Below are positions 38,072 through 47,370 of a DNA stretch of 64,000 bases, one piece after another. Both the position numbers and the translations under genes were made by a program. Origin of the DNA: Herbaspirillum sp. LeCh32-8 (GTDB lineage Bacteria; Pseudomonadota; Gammaproteobacteria; Burkholderiales; Burkholderiaceae_D); assembly GCF_017814915.1 (NCBI RefSeq), contig NZ_JAGIPZ010000009.1, positions 154,321 through 218,320 on the forward strand, read 5' to 3'. Every line of letters begins with the position of its first letter. Position 1 is the first letter of the stretch. The notes under the pieces are model-generated. The model saw nothing but the letters and a program-made list of their open reading frames with translations, was not told where the DNA came from and made no database searches.

Positions 38072-39054
38072 GCACACTGATCACCATCAACCGCATCTAC
38101 TACCTGATCGGCGTCATCGTCATGATCCTGGTGGCGATGACCCTGCGCGACAAGGGCAACCCCAAGCGCCTGACCACCGCCCTGTTCTGGTTCCTGTTCG
38201 GCTCGGTGTTCCTGTTCGGCGACCTGCTGGTCGACAACCTCGGCAAATCCATGGCCTACCGGGTCATCGGCGCCACGGTCATCATCATCTCGCTGATCGC
38301 CGGCACCGGCCTGCTCTCCATGGGCAGCTACGCCACCTCGTCGCAGGAAGAACGCGTCGCGTCCTCCAAGCGGCTGGGCAACTGGCTGTTCTTCCCGGCG
38401 GTGCTGATCCCGGTCGTCACCGTGGCCTGTACCGTGCTGCTCAAGGGCGTCTCGGTGGGCGGCATGTTTCTGCTCGACCAGAAGCAACTGACGCTGGCGG
38501 CGCTGTGCGTAGCCTGTGTGTGCGCGCTGCTGGCCGGCTGGGTGCTCACGCGCGGCACGCCGCTGCAAGCGGTGCGCCAGTCGCGTCGCCTGGTCGACTC
38601 GATCGGCTGGGCGGCAATCCTGCCGCTGATGCTGGCCATGCTGGGCGGCGTGTTCGTCGCCGCCAAGACCGGCAACTCGGTGCAGCAGGTGGTGAGCCTG
38701 TTCGTCAATCCTGACAACCGCTTCCTGGTGGTGGTGATCTACTGCGTCGGCATGGCGCTGTTCACCATGGTGATGGGCAACGCCTTCGCCGCCTTCCCGG
38801 TGATGAGCGCGGGCATCGCCCTGCCCTTCCTGATCCTGGGTCACCACGCCGACCCGGCGCCGCTGGTCGCCATCGGCATGTACTCCGGCTATTGCGGCAC
38901 GCTGATGACGCCGATGGCTGCGAACTACAACATCGTGCCGGCGGCATTGCTGGAACTGAAGAACAAGTACCAGGTCATCAAGGTGCAGATCCCGACCGCG
39001 CTGACGCTGTTGACCGTCAACGTGTTCCTGATGTACTTCCTGGCCTTCCGCTGA
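38068..39054 (+). CDS. DUF979 membrane protein, candidate 5-oxoproline transporter subunit
   Basis: This 328-residue protein has about nine membrane helices and conserved segments of DUF979 such as VMGNAFAAFPVMSAGIALPF and SGYCGTLMTPMAANYN near the C-terminus, which resemble substrate-binding loops of secondary carriers. ATGA overlap with the DUF969 gene shows coupled translation and suggests that the two form one carrier. The start MSTLITINRI is the first in-frame ATG compatible with the upstream stop. Confidence 0.87.
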   Translation: MSTLITINRIYYLIGVIVMILVAMTLRDKGNPKRLTTALFWFLFGSVFLFGDLLVDNLGKSMAYRVIGATVIIISLIAGTGLLSMGSYATSSQEERVASSKRLGNWLFFPAVLIPVVTVACTVLLKGVSVGGMFLLDQKQLTLAALCVACVCALLAGWVLTRGTPLQAVRQSRRLVDSIGWAAILPLMLAMLGGVFVAAKTGNSVQQVVSLFVNPDNRFLVVVIYCVGMALFTMVMGNAFAAFPVMSAGIALPFLILGHHADPAPLVAIGMYSGYCGTLMTPMAANYNIVPAALLELKNKYQVIKVQIPTALTLLTVNVFLMYFLAFR

Positions 39055-39157
39055 CTGCCGAGCCCGCAGGCGCGACCGTCGATGGCGGTTGCGCCTGCGG
39101 GAAGCCGCGCCGCATCTCTGCAATAAACCGCATCACGAACAGCTTCAAGGAGTCCCC

Positions 39158-40162
39158 ATGCAACTGAGCATCCAACAGGCCGAGGCTTTCGCCCGCATGC
39201 CGCTGACCTACCTGCGTCAGGAATATCCCAACCACATCATGCACGTGCTGCACGGCGACCAGGACGCGCTGTCGCCGCGCGGCCTGCACCCGGTGTTTTA
39301 CGGCTGCTACGACTGGCACTCGGCGGTGCACGGCTTCTGGCTGCTGCTGCGCTGCGTGCACCTCTATCCGGAACTGCCGGCCAAGGCCGACATCACCGCC
39401 ATCTTCGACGAGCATTTCACGCCCGAGCTGATGCAGCGCGAAGCGGACTACTTCCTCGTGGACGGCCGCGCATCCTTCGAGCGCCCCTACGGCTTCGGCT
39501 GGATCCTGGCGCTGGACCAGGAATTGGCGCAATCCTCGCTGCCCAACGCCCCCGCCTGGCGCACAGCGATGGCGCCGCTGACCACCGAAATCCGCCGCCG
39601 CCTGCTGGCCTATCTGTCCAAGCTGAGCTATCCGATCCGCGTGGGCACGCACTACAACACCGCGTTCGCGCTGGCGCTGTCGCTGGACTACGCGCGCCAT
39701 GTGCAGGACGGCGAGCTGGAGAGCGTGATCGTCAACGCCTCGCGTAGCTACTACGGCAACGACGTCGACTACCCGGCGCACTACGAACCGGGCGGCGACG
39801 AGTACATTTCGGGCGCGCTGACCGAAGCGCTGTTGATGACCAAGGCCCTGCCGGCAGGCAGTTTCCAGGCGTGGTTCGACAAATACCTGCCGCGCATCAC
39901 CGAGGTCTCGCAGATCATGCAACCAGCCCACGTGTCCGATCCGACCGATCCCAAGATCGCCCACCTGGACGGCCTGAACCTGTCGCGCGCTTGGTGCATG
40001 AAGAACATCCTGCAACACCTGGACGCCGACCATCCGGCGCGCAAGGCCATCAGCGAATCGGTGGAGCGCCACATCAAGGCCTCCATCGACCAGGTGGTGG
40101 GCAGCCACTACAGCGGCGGCCACTGGCTGGCCAGCTTCGCGCTGCTGGCGCTGGAAGGCTGA
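39158..40162 (+). CDS. DUF2891 protein of unknown function
   Basis: The 334-residue soluble protein has no signal peptide or membrane helix. It matches DUF2891, with the conserved HPVFYGCYDWHSAVHGFW near residue 44, GTHYNTAFALALSLDYAR in the middle and SHYSGGHWLASFALLAL at the end. The spaced Trp/His/Tyr-rich helical repeats suggest an alpha/alpha-toroid fold like some glycan or prenyl enzymes, but catalysis is unproven. A strong AAGGAG site precedes the ATG at 39158. It is the last gene of the pxp island; its role there is unknown. Confidence 0.85.
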   Translation: MQLSIQQAEAFARMPLTYLRQEYPNHIMHVLHGDQDALSPRGLHPVFYGCYDWHSAVHGFWLLLRCVHLYPELPAKADITAIFDEHFTPELMQREADYFLVDGRASFERPYGFGWILALDQELAQSSLPNAPAWRTAMAPLTTEIRRRLLAYLSKLSYPIRVGTHYNTAFALALSLDYARHVQDGELESVIVNASRSYYGNDVDYPAHYEPGGDEYISGALTEALLMTKALPAGSFQAWFDKYLPRITEVSQIMQPAHVSDPTDPKIAHLDGLNLSRAWCMKNILQHLDADHPARKAISESVERHIKASIDQVVGSHYSGGHWLASFALLALEG

Positions 40163-40206
40163 CTCCATCCGGCTGCCGCCCTGCCCCCGCAGGGACGGCA
40201 CGTCAA

Positions 40207-40246
40207 TAAAAAGGCCGCCATGCATGTACGCATGGCGGCCTTTTTT
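40207..40246. terminator. Bidirectional terminator between the pxp island and ndh
   Basis: A 13-bp GC-rich stem around a 6-base loop is flanked by an A-run on the left and a T-run on the right, so it can stop transcripts from both convergent genes. Confidence 0.9.
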
Positions 40247-40269
40247 GTCGGGCGAATCCACCCGGAGCG

Positions 40270-41556
40270 TTATTCCACCGGTGGCTTGTGCGCCTGATCC
40301 CGGCGTTCATGCATGGTCGAGGAGATCACCCGCGCGCTGCGCTTGAAGGTGAGGTAAGCCCAGGCCCAGTCGGTCATCACGATCAGGCGGTTGCGGAAGC
40401 CGATCAGGAAGTAGACGTGCACGAACAGCCAGAACAGCCAGGCCGGATAGCCCGAGAACTTGAGCTTGCCGACCATCGCGATGGCAGCCTTGCGCCCGAT
40501 CGTGGCAAGCGAGCCGTAGTCCTGGTAAGTGAAGCTCTCGGTCGGCTTGCCGGCGATGCGGCGCTTGATGTTGCGCGCGGCCACGCGTCCCATCTGCTTG
40601 GCGGCCGGCGACACGCCCGGCACCGGCTTGCCGTCGGACTGCGCGGCGGCCAGGTCACCGATCACGTACACGTCGTCGTGGCCGGCGATGTTGAGTTCGG
40701 GCGAGACCGGCACGCGGCCGGCGCGATCCAACTCCACGCCGAGCGACTTGCCCAGCGGCGAAGCAGCCACGCCGGCCGACCAGATCACGGTGCGCGAGGC
40801 CAGCGTCTGCTCGCCGTCAAAGTTGGTGTAACGCACGCAGGTCTCGTCGATGTGCACCACGCGGCTGCCGGTGCGCACGTCCACGCCCAGCTTTTGCAGC
40901 TGGTCGCGCGCCTTCTCAGACAAATCGGGCGGATAGGCGCCGAGGATACGGTCGGAGCCTTCGATGAGCACCACGCGCGCCGAATGCGGGTCGATGTTGC
41001 GGAATTCGCCGGAGAGCGTATGGCGGGCGATCTCGACCAGCGTGCCGGCCATTTCGACGCCGGTGGCGCCGCCGCCGATGACGGTGAAGGTCAGCCACTC
41101 CTGGCGACGGCGCGTATCGGTCTCGCGCTCGGCGTATTCGAAGGCCATCAGGATGCGCTTGCGGATCTCGAACGCGTCTTCCAGCGTCTTCAGGCCCGGC
41201 GCCAGCTGCGACCACTCGTCGTGGCCGAAATAACTGTGGGTCGAGCCTGCGGCCACGATCAGGTGGTCGTAGGCGATGACCACGCCGTCTTCCAGCGTAA
41301 CCGTCTTGCCCTGCACGTCGATGGAACTCACCGCGGCCATGAGCGTAGTCAGGTTGCGCTGCTCGGCCAGGATGGCGCGGATCGGTGCGCTGATCGCCGG
41401 CGCCGACAGCCCTGCGGTCGCAACCTGGTACAGCAGCGGCTGGAATAGGTGATGGTTGCTGCGGTCGATCATGGTGATGCGCACGTCCGCGCCCGCCAGT
41501 TCCCTGGCCGCGGCCAGTCCACCGAAACCACAGCCGATGATGACTACGTGGGGCAT
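40270..41556 (-). CDS. ndh: Type II NADH:quinone oxidoreductase (NDH-2 family)
   Basis: This 428-residue flavoprotein has two nucleotide-binding motifs: VIIGCGFGGLAAARE for FAD at residues 4-18 and VIGGGATGVEMAGTL for NADH near residue 160. A C-terminal hydrophobic/amphipathic region (LFWLFVHVYFLIGF) fits membrane association. It oxidises NADH and reduces quinone without pumping protons, giving the cell an uncoupled bypass to the complex I encoded about 9 kb away. It is monocistronic. Confidence 0.93.
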   Translation of the reverse strand: MPHVVIIGCGFGGLAAARELAGADVRITMIDRSNHHLFQPLLYQVATAGLSAPAISAPIRAILAEQRNLTTLMAAVSSIDVQGKTVTLEDGVVIAYDHLIVAAGSTHSYFGHDEWSQLAPGLKTLEDAFEIRKRILMAFEYAERETDTRRRQEWLTFTVIGGGATGVEMAGTLVEIARHTLSGEFRNIDPHSARVVLIEGSDRILGAYPPDLSEKARDQLQKLGVDVRTGSRVVHIDETCVRYTNFDGEQTLASRTVIWSAGVAASPLGKSLGVELDRAGRVPVSPELNIAGHDDVYVIGDLAAAQSDGKPVPGVSPAAKQMGRVAARNIKRRIAGKPTESFTYQDYGSLATIGRKAAIAMVGKLKFSGYPAWLFWLFVHVYFLIGFRNRLIVMTDWAWAYLTFKRSARVISSTMHERRDQAHKPPVE

Positions 41557-41883
41557 TGCTTTCCTTTCAAAAGTAAATAGTTTTTATGCCTGCCTGCCCT
41601 TGCTGCCGGCGGCGGCGATGTCCCCTACTCTCTATTCGGATGAGCCTGCATCGCGTGCGGCGCGTCCCCCATGAAGGCGCCGCCCTGATCAAACATTGAT
41701 CTCCCTCAATGCAGACGGACAGAATCGCACATTTTTGGTTCGAAAGCACTTGGCCACTTTGCCCCACCCCTGCCGCACGAAAGCGCGCGACCAAAGAAAA
41801 ATCCCCCGCGGCCTTGCGGCGACGGGGGATTTCTCTGACAGCGGACACCGGCATCGAGGCCGATATCCGCCCGGGTACGACGA
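41557..41883. other. Intergenic region between ndh and pnp
   Basis: These 327 bases contain the ndh promoter region on the left and the pnp terminator on the right. No coding sequence is supported. Confidence 0.6.
41793..41832 (-). terminator. Terminator of pnp
   Basis: A 10-bp stem (41799-41808 with 41823-41832) is followed on the minus strand by TTTTTCTTT. It lies about 50 bases past the pnp stop. Confidence 0.85.
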
Positions 41884-44022
41884 TTACTGCGCTTCTTGCG
41901 GTGCGGCAGCTTCGGTCGATTCGTCTGCCTGGACAGCCTTCATCGACAGCTTCAGGCGGCCGCGGTCGTCGGTTTCCAAAACCTTGACGCGCACTTGCTG
42001 GCCTTCCTTCAGGTAATCGGCCACGGCATTGACGCGCTCGTTGGCGATCTGGCTGATGTGCAGCAGGCCGTCCTTGCCCGGCAGGACCTGGACGATGGCG
42101 CCGAAGTCCAGCAGCTTGAGCACGGTGCCTTCGTAGACCTTGCCCACTTCCACGGAAGCGGTCAGCTCTTCGATGCGGCGCTTGGCTTCCTGGCCGGCCG
42201 ATGCGTCCACGGAGGCGATGGTGACCACGCCTTCGTCGCTGATGTCGATCTGGGTGCCGGTTTCTTCGGTCAGCGCGCGGATCACGGCGCCGCCCTTGCC
42301 GATCACGTCACGGATCTTCTCGGGGTTGATCTTGATGGTGATCAGGCGCGGTGCGAAGTCGGACAGCTCGGCGCGACCGGCCGGCACGGCTTCCTGCATC
42401 TTGCCCAGGATGTGCTGGCGGCCTTCCTTGGCCTGCTCCAGCGCGACCTGCATGATTTCCTTGGTGATGCCCTGGATCTTGATGTCCATCTGCAGCGCGG
42501 TGATGCCATCGGCAGTACCGGCCACCTTGAAGTCCATGTCGCCCAGGTGATCTTCGTCGCCCAGGATGTCGGTCAGGACGGCGAACTTGTTGCCTTCCTT
42601 GATCAGGCCCATGGCGATGCCGGCCACGTGCGCCTTCATCGGCACGCCGGCATCCATCAGCGCCAGGCAGCCGCCGCACACCGATGCCATCGACGAGGAG
42701 CCGTTGGATTCGGTGATTTCGGAGACCAGACGCACCGAGTAGCTGAACTCGTCAGCCGCCGGCAGCGCAGCCAGCAGCGCGCGCTTGGCCAGACGGCCGT
42801 GACCGATTTCACGACGCTTCGGGGTACCGACGCGACCGGTTTCGCCGGTGGCGAACGGAGGCATGTTGTAGTGGAGCATGAAGCGATCGGTGTACTCGCC
42901 CAGGATGCTGTCGATCTTCTGTTCGTCGCGCGCGGTGCCCAGGGTGGCAACCACCAGCGCCTGCGTTTCGCCGCGGGTGAACAGGGCCGAGCCGTGGGTA
43001 CGCGGCAGCACGCCGGTACGAATCGAAATCGGACGCACGGTGCGGGTGTCGCGACCGTCGATACGCGGTTCGCCTTCCAGGATCTGCGAACGCACGATCT
43101 TGGCTTCCAGGTCGAACAGGATCGAACCGACTTCAGCGGCGTCAGCGGCAACAGCACCGCTCGATGCGGCTTCGGCGACCAGCGCTTCGTTGACCTGGGC
43201 CGACACGGCCTTCAGCTTTTCGGTACGGGCCTGCTTGTCCTTGGTCTGATAGGCTTCGCGCAGCGGGCCTTCGGCCAGTTGCGAGACGCGCGCGATCAGT
43301 GCGTCGTTCTTGGCGGGAGCGGTCCATTGCACTTCCGGCTTGCCGCCGTCGCGCACCAGCTCATGGATGGCGTCGATCACGGCCTTCGATTGTTCGTGGC
43401 CGAACACGACGGCACCCAGCATCACTTCTTCGGACAGCTGCTCGGCTTCGGATTCCACCATCAGCACGGCCGATTCGGTACCAGCCACCACCAGGTTCAG
43501 TTGCGAGGTCTTCAGTTGCGAAATCGTCGGGTTCAGCACGTACTGGCCGTCGATGTAACCCACGCGGGCTGCGCCCACCGGCCCGCTGAAGGGGATGCCG
43601 GCCAGCGACAGCGCTGCCGAGGAGCCGATCATCGCTGGGATGTCCGGATCGATTTCAGGGTTGACCGACAGCACGTGCACGATCACCTGCACTTCGTTCA
43701 GATAGCCTTCCGGGAACAGCGGGCGGATCGGACGGTCGATCAGGCGCGATGTCAGGGTTTCTTTTTCGGAGGGCTTGCCTTCGCGCTTGAAGAAGCCGCC
43801 GGGGATGCGGCCTGCAGCGTAGGTCTTTTCAATGTAGTCGACGGTCAGCGGGAAGAAGTCCTGGCCTGGCTTGGCTTCCTTGCGGGCCACCACGGTTGCC
43901 AGGATCACGGTGTCTTCGATCGACACCATCACGGCGCCGGATGCCTGGCGAGCGATCTCGCCGGTTTCCAGGGTCACCTGATGCTGGCCGTACTGGAAGG
44001 TCTTGGTTACTTTATTGAACAC
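41884..44022 (-). CDS. pnp: Polyribonucleotide nucleotidyltransferase (PNPase)
   Basis: The 712-residue 3'-to-5' phosphorolytic exoribonuclease has two RNase PH-like domains, a KH domain ([20 protein letters not shown], about 560-580) and an S1 domain ([24 protein letters not shown], about 625-690). It degrades RNA within or outside the degradosome. The start codon is GTG at 44022 with AAAGGAAA upstream; a rare start is consistent with the post-transcriptional control known for pnp. It follows rpsO, the classic arrangement, though a terminator hairpin lies between them. Confidence 0.97.
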   Translation of the reverse strand: MFNKVTKTFQYGQHQVTLETGEIARQASGAVMVSIEDTVILATVVARKEAKPGQDFFPLTVDYIEKTYAAGRIPGGFFKREGKPSEKETLTSRLIDRPIRPLFPEGYLNEVQVIVHVLSVNPEIDPDIPAMIGSSAALSLAGIPFSGPVGAARVGYIDGQYVLNPTISQLKTSQLNLVVAGTESAVLMVESEAEQLSEEVMLGAVVFGHEQSKAVIDAIHELVRDGGKPEVQWTAPAKNDALIARVSQLAEGPLREAYQTKDKQARTEKLKAVSAQVNEALVAEAASSGAVAADAAEVGSILFDLEAKIVRSQILEGEPRIDGRDTRTVRPISIRTGVLPRTHGSALFTRGETQALVVATLGTARDEQKIDSILGEYTDRFMLHYNMPPFATGETGRVGTPKRREIGHGRLAKRALLAALPAADEFSYSVRLVSEITESNGSSSMASVCGGCLALMDAGVPMKAHVAGIAMGLIKEGNKFAVLTDILGDEDHLGDMDFKVAGTADGITALQMDIKIQGITKEIMQVALEQAKEGRQHILGKMQEAVPAGRAELSDFAPRLITIKINPEKIRDVIGKGGAVIRALTEETGTQIDISDEGVVTIASVDASAGQEAKRRIEELTASVEVGKVYEGTVLKLLDFGAIVQVLPGKDGLLHISQIANERVNAVADYLKEGQQVRVKVLETDDRGRLKLSMKAVQADESTEAAAPQEAQ

Positions 44023-44323
44023 GGTATTTCCTTTCTTTTATGGAGCCTGCCCCGACTGTGTCCGCGGTGCACGACTTCCTTTTGCCGACAGATTTTCAGG
44101 CGCTGTCGTTCACCTCACCACAGACCCCGGTGAGCCGGGGACTTACGACGAACGCGGCCAGACTGCGCCACGATGAAACAAAAAGCAAAAGCGGGTTTTT
44201 TCGCCCGGAGGCGAGCGCCTACGCATCAGCTTGCGGAATCGCAAAAAACAAAATGCCCGCGTCAACGAGTGACGCAGGCATTCTGATTATGACCCGGAAA
44301 CCGGATGGAGACGCGGAGTCAAA
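44023..44323. other. Intergenic region between rpsO and pnp
   Basis: These 301 bases hold the rpsO terminator (44243-44283) and must contain the pnp leader. In E. coli this leader forms an RNase III-cleaved stem used in autoregulation. I see no gene and no single long stem here that I could assign to that role by eye. Confidence 0.55.
44243..44283 (-). terminator. Terminator after rpsO
   Basis: A 13-bp stem with one G-U type mismatch (44252-44264 with 44270-44282) is followed on the minus strand by TTTTGTTTTTT. It lies about 40 bases past the rpsO stop and would limit read-through into pnp. Confidence 0.85.
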
Positions 44324-44593
44324 TTACTTACGCAGACCGAGTTTTTCGATCAGGGCGCGGTAACGGTCGGCGTCCTTGCCCTTCAGGTAGGACAGCAGGC
44401 TCTTGCGACGGTTAACCATCTTGATCAGGCCGCGGCGGGAGTGGTGATCCTTGGTGTGAGCCTTGAAGTGGCCGTTCAGGTCGTTGATGCGTGCGGTCAG
44501 CAGCGCGACTTGCACTTCAGGAGAACCGGTGTCGTTAGCGCCACGGGCGTTATCGGTGATAATGGCAGCCTTGGCTGCTTTTTCGATGGACAT
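44324..44593 (-). CDS. rpsO: 30S ribosomal protein S15
   Basis: This 89-residue protein binds 16S rRNA early in 30S assembly. The conserved [14 protein letters not shown] and [11 protein letters not shown] motifs and the C-terminal [13 protein letters not shown] are all present. Standard length; AAAGG ribosome-binding site. A good sigma-70 promoter lies about 100 bases upstream, leaving a leader long enough for S15 autoregulation. Confidence 0.98.
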   Translation of the reverse strand: MSIEKAAKAAIITDNARGANDTGSPEVQVALLTARINDLNGHFKAHTKDHHSRRGLIKMVNRRKSLLSYLKGKDADRYRALIEKLGLRK

Positions 44594-44692
44594 GCTATTT
44601 ACCTTTCACAAGCGGTGTGCGGAGCGTTCAAACCCTTGCCCTGCATACCGTGAACAAAAAATTGAAATCCGGTCAAAATGACCAGACGCGGA

Positions 44693-44720
44693 AGTATATA
44701 GCAAAAACCAGATTATTCAA
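44693..44720 (-). promoter_or_regulatory. Promoter of rpsO
   Basis: Read on the minus strand, TTGAAT (44720-44715) and TATACT (44698-44693) are separated by 16 bases. The -10 matches the consensus at five of six positions. Transcription would start near 44686, giving a leader of about 90 bases. Confidence 0.6.
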
Positions 44721-44818
44721 ATACTTAGAGCCAGTCACGGCTGCGCCGGCGCACCGATGAGCCCTGTGCGCCGCGCCGCGACGATGCCGGACTGGCAATA
44801 CCATCAGGACGACAACAC

Positions 44819-45337
44819 ATGAACACCCGCTTTTTCCTGCCGCGCCGCCCGATGCTGGCGGCCGCCCTGCTCGCCACCGCCCTCCTGGGCGGCTGCGCCT
44901 CGCTGTTCCAGCCGCCGGTTGCGCCCGGCGAATCCGAGGAGCAAGTGCTGGCGCGCCTGGGCGCCCCGACCAATGTTTATCAGGACGGCAATACCCGCAT
45001 GTTCGAATACGGCGCCGGCGCCTTCGGCCAATACCAATACATGGCGCGCATCGGCCCCGATCACCGACTGGTTTCCTACCAGCAAGTCTGGACGCTCCAG
45101 AACTTCCACGCCATCCGCGTCAAACAGGACACCAAGCAGGACGTGCTGATCCGCGTAGGCCGCCCGACCGAAGTCACGCGCTATGCGCGCGTGCCCTATG
45201 AAGCCTGGAACTACGGTTTCAAGGAAAGCGGCGTGTGGAACTCACAGATGACCGTGTACTTCGACGACAACGGCATCGTGCAGAAGGTCGAGAACGGGCC
45301 GGACCCGCGCTACGACGAATCGCTGCGCCTGTTCTGA
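44819..45337 (+). CDS. BamE/SmpA-like outer-membrane lipoprotein with two repeats
   Basis: The 172-residue protein has a lipoprotein signal with lipobox LGGC (about residue 25). Two BamE-like segments follow: one around GESEEQVLARLGAPT and one around TKQDVLIRVGRPTEV, each ending in an aromatic beta strand (MFEYGAG; AWNYGF). The family fold is known from BamE, which stabilises the BAM complex, but this protein is larger than BamE and is probably a related lipoprotein of unknown role. It is monocistronic, divergent from rpsO and followed by a terminator. Confidence 0.8.
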   Translation: MNTRFFLPRRPMLAAALLATALLGGCASLFQPPVAPGESEEQVLARLGAPTNVYQDGNTRMFEYGAGAFGQYQYMARIGPDHRLVSYQQVWTLQNFHAIRVKQDTKQDVLIRVGRPTEVTRYARVPYEAWNYGFKESGVWNSQMTVYFDDNGIVQKVENGPDPRYDESLRLF

Positions 45338-45351
45338 GGCGACGCCCACGC

Positions 45352-45386
45352 AAAGAAAAAAGGCCGCTGATGCGGCCTTTTTCTTA
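45352..45386. terminator. Bidirectional terminator between the BamE-like gene and gntP
   Basis: A 12-bp stem (45356-45367 with 45372-45383, loop TGAT) is flanked by A-rich and T-rich runs and lies between convergent genes. Confidence 0.88.
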
Positions 45387-45403
45387 TTGCGAGACGGAGA
45401 CGA

Positions 45404-46756
45404 TCACACCACGGTGGCCAGCGCCAACGTGAACAATAGCGCCACCACCGAGACCAGGGTTTCCATCACGGTCCAGGTCTTGAAGGTTTGCGGCACGGTC
45501 ATGTTGAAGTATTCCTTGACCAGCCAGAAACCGCCGTCGTTGACGTGCGACAGGATCAGCGAACCGGCGCCGGTGGCCAGCACCATCAGCTCGGGGCGGG
45601 TGCCGCCGACCGAAGACACGATGGGCGCAACGATGCCGCAGGCGGTGGTCATCGCCACCGTAGCCGAACCGGTTGCCACGCGGATCAGCGCGGCCACGAA
45701 CCAGCCCAGCAGCAACGGCGAGAGGTGCGCATCGGTGGCGATGCCGACGATGGCCTTGGACACGCCGCCGTCCATCAGGATGCGGCCGAAACCGGCGCCC
45801 GCGCCCACCACCAGGGTGATGCTGGCGATCGGCGCCAGGCACTCGTTGGTGAACTTCAGGATCTGGTCGGCGCCAAAACCGCGTGCTTTGCCGAAGGTCC
45901 AGAAGCTGACCAGGGTAGCGATCAGGAGCGCGATCACGGAGTTGCCGATCAGGCGCAGGAAGTCGTTGGCGAAGGTCTTGGGCGCGAAGAACAGGTCGGC
46001 CCAGCTGCCGATCAGCATCAGCGCCACCGGCAGCAGGATGGTGAACAGCGTGATACCGAAGCCCGGCAGTTCACGACCCTTCTTGCTGTCGTCGACGAAC
46101 TGCGAGATCAGCGGGTTGTCCGGATTCGGGATCACCACCTTGGAGATCAGCTTGCCGAAGATGGGGCCGGCGATGATCGCAGTCGGAATACCCACGATCA
46201 GCGCGTACAGGATGGTGCGGCCGATGTCGGCGTTATAAGCCGTCACCGCCAGCAGCGCCGCCGGGTGCGGCGGGATCAGGCCGTGCACGACCGACAGGCC
46301 GGCCACCATCGGGATACCCACCAGCACCATGTTGGTCCCGGTGCGCTTGGCCACGTTGAAGGCGATCGGCACCAGCAGCACGAAACCGACCTCGAAGAAC
46401 ACCGGGAGGCCGACGATGAAGGCCACGACCATCATCGCCCAGTGCACGTTCTTCTCACCGAAGGCCTTGATCATCGTATTGGCGATGCGCTCGGCGCCGC
46501 CCGATTCGGCCATCATCTTGCCCAGCATCGTGCCCAGGCCGACCACCAGCGCAATATGCCCCAGCGCGCCGCCCACGCCCGTCTCGAAGGCCTTGACGAT
46601 ATTGCCCATCGGCATGCCCACGGCCAGACCCAGCACCAGCGACACCACGATCAGAACGATGAACGGATTCATCTTGAATTTGGCGATCAGCACGATCAGT
46701 GCAATGACCGCCACCAGCGCATACACCAGCAGCGCACTTCCCTGTACAGCTTCCAT
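45404..46756 (-). CDS. gntP: GntP-family sugar-acid:H+ symporter
   Basis: This 450-residue permease has about 12-14 helices and GntP signatures such as GLGTMLGKMMAESGG near residue 80 and GLIPPHPAALLAV near 165. Family members import gluconate and related sugar acids. It is the last gene of a minus-strand cluster rpiR-deacylase-ridA-gntP. Together with the KDG-type kinase across the divergent promoter this points to uptake of an aldonate or amino-aldonate rather than an amino acid. Confidence 0.92.
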   Translation of the reverse strand: MEAVQGSALLVYALVAVIALIVLIAKFKMNPFIVLIVVSLVLGLAVGMPMGNIVKAFETGVGGALGHIALVVGLGTMLGKMMAESGGAERIANTMIKAFGEKNVHWAMMVVAFIVGLPVFFEVGFVLLVPIAFNVAKRTGTNMVLVGIPMVAGLSVVHGLIPPHPAALLAVTAYNADIGRTILYALIVGIPTAIIAGPIFGKLISKVVIPNPDNPLISQFVDDSKKGRELPGFGITLFTILLPVALMLIGSWADLFFAPKTFANDFLRLIGNSVIALLIATLVSFWTFGKARGFGADQILKFTNECLAPIASITLVVGAGAGFGRILMDGGVSKAIVGIATDAHLSPLLLGWFVAALIRVATGSATVAMTTACGIVAPIVSSVGGTRPELMVLATGAGSLILSHVNDGGFWLVKEYFNMTVPQTFKTWTVMETLVSVVALLFTLALATVV

Positions 46757-46872
46757 CTGAATCTCCTCTTCGGAAGGTAAAACACCTGCCGGCGTATTGC
46801 TTCCCCTGCCGGCGCATTATTTTCAATTTGGCGCGGAAGGCGGCTCTCCGCCCTCCCTCGGTACGTCGCCGA

Positions 46873-47256
46873 TCAGCGCTTGAACGCCACGCAGTCGACT
46901 TCGACTTTGCAGTCCACCACCATGCTCGACACCACGCAGGCGCGCGCCGGCGGGTTGGCGCCGAAGTATTCCTTGAACACCTTGTTGAAGGACTGGAAGT
47001 CACGCGCATCGTCCAGCCAGACGCCGCAACGGACCACGTGCTCGGGACCGTAGCCGGCTTCCTTCAGGATCGCCAGCACGTTCTGGATGGCCTGGTGCGA
47101 CTGGGCGACGATGCCGCCGTCGATCACCTCGCCATTGACCATCGCCACCTGGCCCGACACGTACAGCCAGCCGTCGGCCGCTACCGCGCGCGCGAACGGA
47201 AGATGCTGACCGCCGGTACCGCTGCCGCCTTCCACACCATATCGTTGAATGCTCAT
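46873..47256 (-). CDS. RidA-family enamine/imine deaminase
   Basis: This 127-residue RidA/YjgF protein keeps the active-site Arg in PPARACVV and the late Glu of KVEVDCVAF. RidA proteins hydrolyse reactive enamines made by PLP-dependent dehydratases, giving the keto acid and ammonia. The ATG at 47256 gives family length. Its place in a cluster with a fold-III PLP deaminase suggests that it handles that enzyme's product. It lies between the deacylase and gntP with about 115-base gaps on each side. Confidence 0.9.
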   Translation of the reverse strand: MSIQRYGVEGGSGTGGQHLPFARAVAADGWLYVSGQVAMVNGEVIDGGIVAQSHQAIQNVLAILKEAGYGPEHVVRCGVWLDDARDFQSFNKVFKEYFGANPPARACVVSSMVVDCKVEVDCVAFKR

Positions 47257-47370
47257 TACTGCTCCTTTGCTAAAAATGAATGCGCCGCTGCGGCACATTC
47301 CGTTTCCGATTGACTATTGATTCTTGACGATGGCCGACCGCTTGCACGGCGCGCCACGCCTTCCATCTAC

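Noticed and set aside
41896..44133. 745-codon open frame on the plus strand
   Set aside because: Antisense to pnp; no recognisable domain.
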